Source: Methanobacteriota archaeon (GTDB taxonomy: Archaea > Micrarchaeota > Micrarchaeia > Anstonellales > J096). Taken from it: a stretch of DNA of 9,657 nt. The DNA is taken from contig RFJG01000079.1 of the NCBI GenBank assembly GCA_003694965.1, positions 1-9,657 of the forward strand, written 5' to 3'. The notes under the pieces were generated by a model that saw nothing but the letters and a program-made list of their open reading frames with translations, made no database searches and had not been told where the DNA came from. The position numbers were made by a program, and so were the translations under genes. The stretch's first letter is position 1, and every line of letters starts with the position of its first letter. Below, one piece after another: positions 5,298 through 9,657 of the stretch.

Positions 5298-6266
5298 TCA
5301 TATGAGCTTGATAAGGCCCCTCCCTATCTCTGAAAGGCGTGCACCGAAGACTGTAGAGCCTATGTTGGTTGTGGTTAAGGCAACAGCAACAGCAAATAGA
5401 GGGAGGAAACAAAAATTGACTATGATGCGCGCGGTAACCTCTGAGATAGAATCAAGTATGTAGGTCAGATCTAACGAGGAGAGAAGGCTCAAAAAACCCC
5501 AATTGTTGTTGCTCGTTGGAGGTTGGTAAAGGAGCGTATTCTGATTTATTGGGAGTTGGCAACTCTCATAGATATTTCCTATCGATGAATAGGCAAAGAG
5601 ATAGGCAATTGGCATTATGAAGTAGATGGAAATCCCCAACGCCAACATATAGCCTCCAGCGCCCCTGAGAGGAGGAAATGCTCTCAACGCAAAACCTATA
5701 GCTATGAGCAACGGCCCTATCCAAACACCGAACAATAGGAGTTTTATCCACAGGAGTTGGGCCGTGATCGCAAACAAGAGAAGTTTCATTATGTTATCAA
5801 CTGCGCTCGCATACATCTCAAAGTCAAAACCAAGTGGAACGCCCAAACCCGGAACTTTTGTTTTAAAGCCTAGGTTGATCGTTGATGTTATTGACTGGAG
5901 TAAGTATACTCCCGGATATACCTGCTTGACACACTGGAAAACAGAAGAGGATGCTATGAGGGCAACATGACCCGGTTGTAAGTTAGCAGGAATGCTCCCT
6001 ATAGAACCTTGAGGAATGACTGAGAAGAGAAGGTCCAACGCGAACTGGGTTGTTATGGTTGACACGGGAATTAAGAAAGGCAAGAACATGAATACAAGGA
6101 GCAAATTAGCGGCCGACTCCATTACCTCTTTCTTGGCATCGTTCTCTGCTTTTTGGGATGAGATTATGCGGGAGAGTAAGAATAGTATGACAGATGCTAG
6201 GAAACCAGCTAAGGACAGGAGCGCAGCGAATGCAAATGTCGGGAAAAAGAGTGTCCAATCAACCAC
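5298..6266 (-). CDS. Multi-span membrane protein, paralogue D of a four-gene array
   Basis: I recognise no named family. The 322-aa protein has about six hydrophobic spans: roughly 9-32, 54-75, 155-175, 177-197, 206-226 and 282-305. A charged loop (about 33-51, KAENDAKKE) follows span 1. Residues 194-219 hold the block shared with the three neighbours: LRAFPPLRGAGG, hydrophobic run, final P. The C-terminus FGARLSEIGRGLIKLI resembles the neighbours' tails. C112 and C236 lie in the two long loops that would face outward, and could pair. The GTG start at 6266 overlaps the upstream stop by one base (TAGTG) and has GAGGT seven bases before it. It is the last gene of the cluster. The family could be VirB6/CedA-like channel proteins, but this is a guess from topology. 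Confidence 0.85.
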   Translation of the reverse strand: MVDWTLFFPTFAFAALLSLAGFLASVILFLLSRIISSQKAENDAKKEVMESAANLLLVFMFLPFLIPVSTITTQFALDLLFSVIPQGSIGSIPANLQPGHVALIASSSVFQCVKQVYPGVYLLQSITSTINLGFKTKVPGLGVPLGFDFEMYASAVDNIMKLLLFAITAQLLWIKLLLFGVWIGPLLIAIGFALRAFPPLRGAGGYMLALGISIYFIMPIAYLFAYSSIGNIYESCQLPINQNTLLYQPPTSNNNWGFLSLLSSLDLTYILDSISEVTARIIVNFCFLPLFAVAVALTTTNIGSTVFGARLSEIGRGLIKLI

Positions 6267-7495
6267 TATATCAACCTCGTTAAGTTGCTGACATCCAATG
6301 GCTCGCCGAACAACGCGGTGAACACCTTAACAGATGTGAGCAACACCATTATAGCTATTGTCGTCGTCCCTATGCCAAGGGCTGCTGGAACTATTGCCAT
6401 GGTCAAAGCATAGTAAAGAAAAGCCATTAAGGAGCCTCCTTGCGTGATTACCCCAAATATGCCAAGTCCTTTTGCAACACCTCCCGAAAACTTGTTAGCA
6501 ATAATGTTAACAACAGAACCTGCTATAAGGCCACCAACAGCTTCTATGAGAATACCTGAGCCTGCTGTTGGCTTTTCCTTGAGAGTCTGGGAGAGCTTCT
6601 TCTCATCTGATATGCCAGTGGCTCTCTTGGACAAGTCAGTTGCGCTATCCCTCGAGAGCTTAAGTATGTTGCTCGGGCTTGTCTTGTTGAGAGCATCAAA
6701 TAGCTGAATGGAGGTAGAGGCGAGCGGGTCTGTTGATAAGAGGGAGTAGCTGTTGGACTGTTCATCATAATTAATGGGCATGCTGCCATTAACCGTGTAA
6801 TACATCATAGAAGAAATTAATGGGAAGAAGAAGAGCATGGCCACAACGAGGCCAAATAGAGAGCCTCCTATCTTCCTCGTCGGAGAAAATGCCCTCAATA
6901 TAATAGATATGGGGAGAAGAGCCTTATAGAAGCCATAAGTTATGAACTGATACATTAAGCTCATCATGTACGATAGGCCGTAAGTTAGGGCAACCGCACT
7001 CTCCGTTAACTTGAGGGAGGAGCTCGCAAAAACCCAACCACCATAAAGAGAAGATGAGCCCAGATAATTTAGCTGCAGGACTATTGATAGGAGAGCAGTT
7101 AGCAATTGCAATGTTATAGATGTTAGGGAGAGGTTGTTCCTCAGTAGCTCCCAGTACTTGTAGCCTATATCATATGTGTTATGTTGGAAACCGAAGCCAA
7201 GAGGATCAGTAAGGCAATTGAAATATGCCATGAACGGGAAGAATGTGAAAAGCACTACTATGAATGAAAGCATCTCAAATAGCTCAATTTTCATATAGAC
7301 TTCCCATTGCTTCTTTTCCAATAACTTAGAAAGGAGGTAGAAGAAGGCAAGGAAAACGAACGAAACTGCGGCAGCCGAAACAAAAGGCGTTATTACATCT
7401 ACTGGATTGCTATTACATATGAGCTTAGATGCCATAGACGGCTTGTTGAAGAACACCCAATCAGAGAATGTTGAAAGTAGTTTAGAGAGCACCAT
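6266..7495 (-). CDS. Multi-span membrane protein, paralogue C of a four-gene array
   Basis: This 409-aa protein is not of a family I can name. Hydrophobic spans lie at about 36-57, 72-92, 124-143, 165-200 (two close spans), 211-232, 314-334 and 345-395 (at least two). The shared block is at 200-225 with LRAFSPTRKIGG and a terminal P. After it comes an insertion of about 80 polar residues (235-312) rich in S, N, D and K, then a glycine-rich hydrophobic region (GGLIAG, GGVAKGLG, TQGG). The tail is FGEPLDVSNLTRLI. C27 and C93 lie in predicted outer segments. I chose ATG 7495, which forms a TGATG overlap with the preceding stop and has GAGGT seven bases upstream, over the adjacent GTG at 7498. 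Confidence 0.85.
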   Translation of the reverse strand: MVLSKLLSTFSDWVFFNKPSMASKLICNSNPVDVITPFVSAAAVSFVFLAFFYLLSKLLEKKQWEVYMKIELFEMLSFIVVLFTFFPFMAYFNCLTDPLGFGFQHNTYDIGYKYWELLRNNLSLTSITLQLLTALLSIVLQLNYLGSSSLYGGWVFASSSLKLTESAVALTYGLSYMMSLMYQFITYGFYKALLPISIILRAFSPTRKIGGSLFGLVVAMLFFFPLISSMMYYTVNGSMPINYDEQSNSYSLLSTDPLASTSIQLFDALNKTSPSNILKLSRDSATDLSKRATGISDEKKLSQTLKEKPTAGSGILIEAVGGLIAGSVVNIIANKFSGGVAKGLGIFGVITQGGSLMAFLYYALTMAIVPAALGIGTTTIAIMVLLTSVKVFTALFGEPLDVSNLTRLI

Positions 7496-8775
7496 CACAA
7501 GAACCTCATTAATGCAGATAGCTCCAACGGCGTCCTGAGTAGCTTTGAGAACTCATATGCGAAACTCATAGTTACGTATATGTTGATTATCGTTAAAAAT
7601 AGGCCGAATATGCCCATTACGAGAGCTGCCCACTCCAAGAAGTTAAGGAGGAACGGAATAAACAGACTAAACATAATGTCAATTATTAGGAGGGGTTTTA
7701 GCAAGCCCGTCATATTGGATAAGACCTTGGAGGAGGATGCTATGAAATTAGCGCCTGGGATGTTTTTGAGATGGTTAAGGACACTACCAAAGCCCGGATA
7801 CTTTTTGGAGAGCCCTCCAGTTAAGGCGCTTGCCCCACTCAAACCAAGTGAGACTGCCAAAAGAGTGTAGGAGGCAGTGAGAACAGATGAGCCTGCATCA
7901 ATGAGGTCTCTAGATATGCCGCTCCTTATGTTGCCCTTATGATCAACTAAAAGGGCATAGATTGCCCCATTAGCAGTAAGGAGTATTGGATAGACGATGG
8001 AAAAGGATATTGATAATGCGATGAGGGAATTCCCAAACCCCTCCGTAACCTTTATGGACCTAAATACTATTCCCAAAGGAAAGAAGAGTGTAAGGGCATA
8101 GGCATTGGAGAAACACACCACGAAGAGTTTAGTGCCCCACTCAGCTATCCCCGCTGTTAGGAAGGTTGCCAGCAATGACACCATATCTATGAGAGGTTTC
8201 TGCAACTGCCCTATAGCTATTGGTATGTTGATTGTGCTGTCTGGAGTTACGGGTAAGCTTATCTGTATGTTAAAAAGAGCGTAGAGAATTTCTAAGATGA
8301 AAGCAAGGAAGCTGTTGAATTTTATAACTTCTTTTAGGACGTTGACAACGAAGAGCTTAGCTTGGTTCATGAAGAAATTAAGATTTATAAGAGATATGAA
8401 TAGGAGGACAACGAATAGTAGGAAGATAGTGAAAAAGACATTCTCCAAAGCTTCTGTCAAGAAGGCATTGGGGTTCATCCCCGATAGGCTTTGGGAGCCA
8501 GTCTTAGCTAAGAAATACTTAATAACGCCCAACAGCAGTGTTATCGTTAATGCTAGAGCAACCGGCACCGCGATGTTGGTATAGGTGTATGAGACACTAC
8601 ACATATAACCCACAACTCCTGTGTTAAGGAAGAGCTTATCAATCAACGACGCTTGCTGCTGCAACCCTGCCTTAACTTGTGGTGTAGGAGAGGGATTTGC
8701 TTGTGCTTGCTGAGCATAGAGCAAGCTAAGGAGCAGGAGGAAGCTAAATAAGCTGGCTGAGACCCGCAATCTCAA
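7495..8775 (-). CDS. Multi-span membrane protein with signal peptide, paralogue B of a four-gene array
   Basis: This 426-aa protein begins with a likely cleaved signal peptide: basic MRLR, hydrophobic core to about residue 20, then AQQAQA followed by NPSPTPQ, a signal-peptidase-I type end. Spans follow at about 66-90, 112-132, 155-170, 196-212, 217-237, 250-278, 298-320 and 360-405 (two). The shared block at 238-263 is the most diverged copy: FRSIKVTEGFGN, hydrophobic run and P. The tail reads LLRTPLELSALMRFL. A TTG at 8775 is my preferred start because AGGTG lies six bases upstream; a GTG at 8784 is part of that site and has nothing before it. The gene overlaps the preceding one by 32 nt, so its signal-peptide codons share DNA with the C-terminal motif of paralogue A. 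No family is recognised. Confidence 0.85.
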   Translation of the reverse strand: MRLRVSASLFSFLLLLSLLYAQQAQANPSPTPQVKAGLQQQASLIDKLFLNTGVVGYMCSVSYTYTNIAVPVALALTITLLLGVIKYFLAKTGSQSLSGMNPNAFLTEALENVFFTIFLLFVVLLFISLINLNFFMNQAKLFVVNVLKEVIKFNSFLAFILEILYALFNIQISLPVTPDSTINIPIAIGQLQKPLIDMVSLLATFLTAGIAEWGTKLFVVCFSNAYALTLFFPLGIVFRSIKVTEGFGNSLIALSISFSIVYPILLTANGAIYALLVDHKGNIRSGISRDLIDAGSSVLTASYTLLAVSLGLSGASALTGGLSKKYPGFGSVLNHLKNIPGANFIASSSKVLSNMTGLLKPLLIIDIMFSLFIPFLLNFLEWAALVMGIFGLFLTIINIYVTMSFAYEFSKLLRTPLELSALMRFL

Positions 8776-9657
8776 TTTCCCCACCTAAGAATTGGGAAAC
8801 GCTCTTAATGGCCCCTATTGTTGATACTAACACTACATAGCTGAATACCCCGCTAAATATGACGAAGTTCGCTATGGCATCCGCAAACTGAATAGCAGTC
8901 AAGTACACTACGTTAATACCGCTATATAAGACAAGTGATGAGCCCACAGCAACGGCTCCAACGACACCAAAACCAACTATCCCTCCAACTAAGTTGGCAA
9001 AGAAGGTTGAACCAGGAACTGGGATGAGAGAAATTGCAGAGTATGTCACTATCTCAGCAACCTTGCTCGACAACGAAGGCATTATTGGAGTCAACAACAC
9101 AGCTAACTGCGAGAATGCCTTGAGAAAGTCTGAGAACGAATTAAAGGAAACAGATGCTGGAGAAAAGTCCGGCTTCAAGCCCGGATTGTTCTTGAGTGTC
9201 TCATAAGTTTGGGCAAATTGCTTTGAGTAAGTGCTCACTCTACTATTGTAGTCCCTCATAAATTTATTGAAATTCCCCGCATAATTAATATACTGTGGGG
9301 GTGGTTGCTTCCCCCCTGTCCCTTGTTGCACTGTCTGCCCATAAACACGCGGAAGCGCAACATCATAAGAAGAGGAACCGCCCTTAATATCCCCAAATGA
9401 GGGATATGTTGTATCAACCTTGAGAAGGAAGGAAGAGATGTAGACGCGGTTTAGGCGCATCCCCGTATGGGAGCTTGGTTGTATTGTGAAGTATATTGCA
9501 TCTGGAATGGACATAATGGATGGAAAGTAGAAGAACATCACTATCGCTATGGCCATGAGCATCCCGCCGAGCTTCTTGGAAAATGGCAGTACGCGGAGCA
9601 CTACGCCTACAAATAGGAGGTTGAGGAAAACATCGGGGTTGGTGAATATATCAAGTA
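8744..9657 (-). CDS. Multi-span membrane protein, paralogue A of a four-gene array (5' end cut by window edge)
   Basis: The frame is open to the window edge, so the GTG at 9601 is not the true start; 303 residues are visible. The visible part starts in a hydrophobic segment (FLNLLFVGVV) that leads into the shared block LRVLPFSKKLGG, a hydrophobic run and P. Next comes a polar region of roughly 130 residues rich in S, Y, Q, P and N (for example KQPPPQYINYAGNF), the largest soluble segment in the array. It is followed by a glycine-rich hydrophobic part (FANLVGGIVGFGVVGAVAVG) and two more spans. The tail FLGGEIEIAGLSQLI matches those of the downstream paralogues. By comparison with them, one or more N-terminal spans lie outside the window. 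Function is unknown. Confidence 0.85.
   Translation of the reverse strand, partial: LDIFTNPDVFLNLLFVGVVLRVLPFSKKLGGMLMAIAIVMFFYFPSIMSIPDAIYFTIQPSSHTGMRLNRVYISSFLLKVDTTYPSFGDIKGGSSSYDVALPRVYGQTVQQGTGGKQPPPQYINYAGNFNKFMRDYNSRVSTYSKQFAQTYETLKNNPGLKPDFSPASVSFNSFSDFLKAFSQLAVLLTPIMPSLSSKVAEIVTYSAISLIPVPGSTFFANLVGGIVGFGVVGAVAVGSSLVLYSGINVVYLTAIQFADAIANFVIFSGVFSYVVLVSTIGAIKSVSQFLGGEIEIAGLSQLI
8782..8786 (-). promoter_or_regulatory. Shine-Dalgarno site that decides the start of paralogue B
   Basis: AGGTG on the minus strand ends six bases before TTG 8775. The alternative GTG start at 8784-8782 lies inside this site. The site falls within the codons for LGGE of the preceding gene's conserved tail. Confidence 0.55.

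Noticed and set aside
5280..5300. Inverted repeat TGATG ... CATCA between the convergent stops, possible bidirectional terminator
   Set aside because: Only a 5-bp stem with an 11-nt loop and no T-run on either side; it arises from the two stop-codon contexts.
9599..9601. GTG at 9601 as the start of membrane paralogue A
   Set aside because: The same frame stays open to the window edge and encodes a hydrophobic segment that precedes the shared block in the other paralogues, so the gene starts outside the window.
1..9657. tRNA or rRNA genes, insertion sequences, attachment sites
   Set aside because: I saw no cloverleaf-like tRNA pattern, no rRNA-like stretch, no transposase or integrase motif and no terminal inverted repeats; nearly all bases are accounted for by coding regions.

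Overview
The window is archaeal. Its left half (about 1-4555, all read on the minus strand) is a tightly packed information-processing operon made of archaeal/eukaryotic-type families: ribosomal proteins S19e, L39e, L31e and L18a/LX, a PDCD5-family protein, initiation factor aIF6, prefoldin alpha and the SRP receptor FtsY. Shine-Dalgarno sites of the AGGTGAT/GGAGGT type sit in front of several genes. Short intergenic gaps and some minimal proteins would suit a small-genome (DPANN-like) archaeon, but I cannot fix the phylum from these data.

Layout. Minus strand, in order of transcription from 4555 to 1: S19e, PDCD5-like, L39e, L31e, aIF6, a stand-alone MetRS-beta/Trbp111-type tRNA-binding protein, L18a/LX (55 aa), prefoldin alpha, FtsY and a PIN-domain protein that runs off the left edge. 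Every junction is an overlap (1-8 nt) or a gap of at most 12 nt, so the ten genes look like one co-translated unit for ribosome assembly, translation, nascent-chain folding and membrane targeting. Positions 4556-4643 are the only real intergenic region and carry divergent promoter candidates. On the plus strand, 4644-5282 encodes a secreted or membrane-anchored protein rich in N-glycosylation sequons; it ends 15 nt from the convergent cluster to its right.

The right half (5298-9657, minus strand) is a second packed cluster of four large multi-membrane-span proteins, the first of which is cut by the window edge. I do not recognise them as a named family. Compared by eye, all four share a 26-residue block (LR/FR at its start, a GG or GN pair near the middle, a final P after a hydrophobic run) and a similar C-terminal tail. 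They therefore look like diverged tandem paralogues that probably form one membrane complex. A VirB6/CedA-like DNA- or protein-translocation channel is one possibility, but nothing in the window proves it. This array is the most interesting part of the window.
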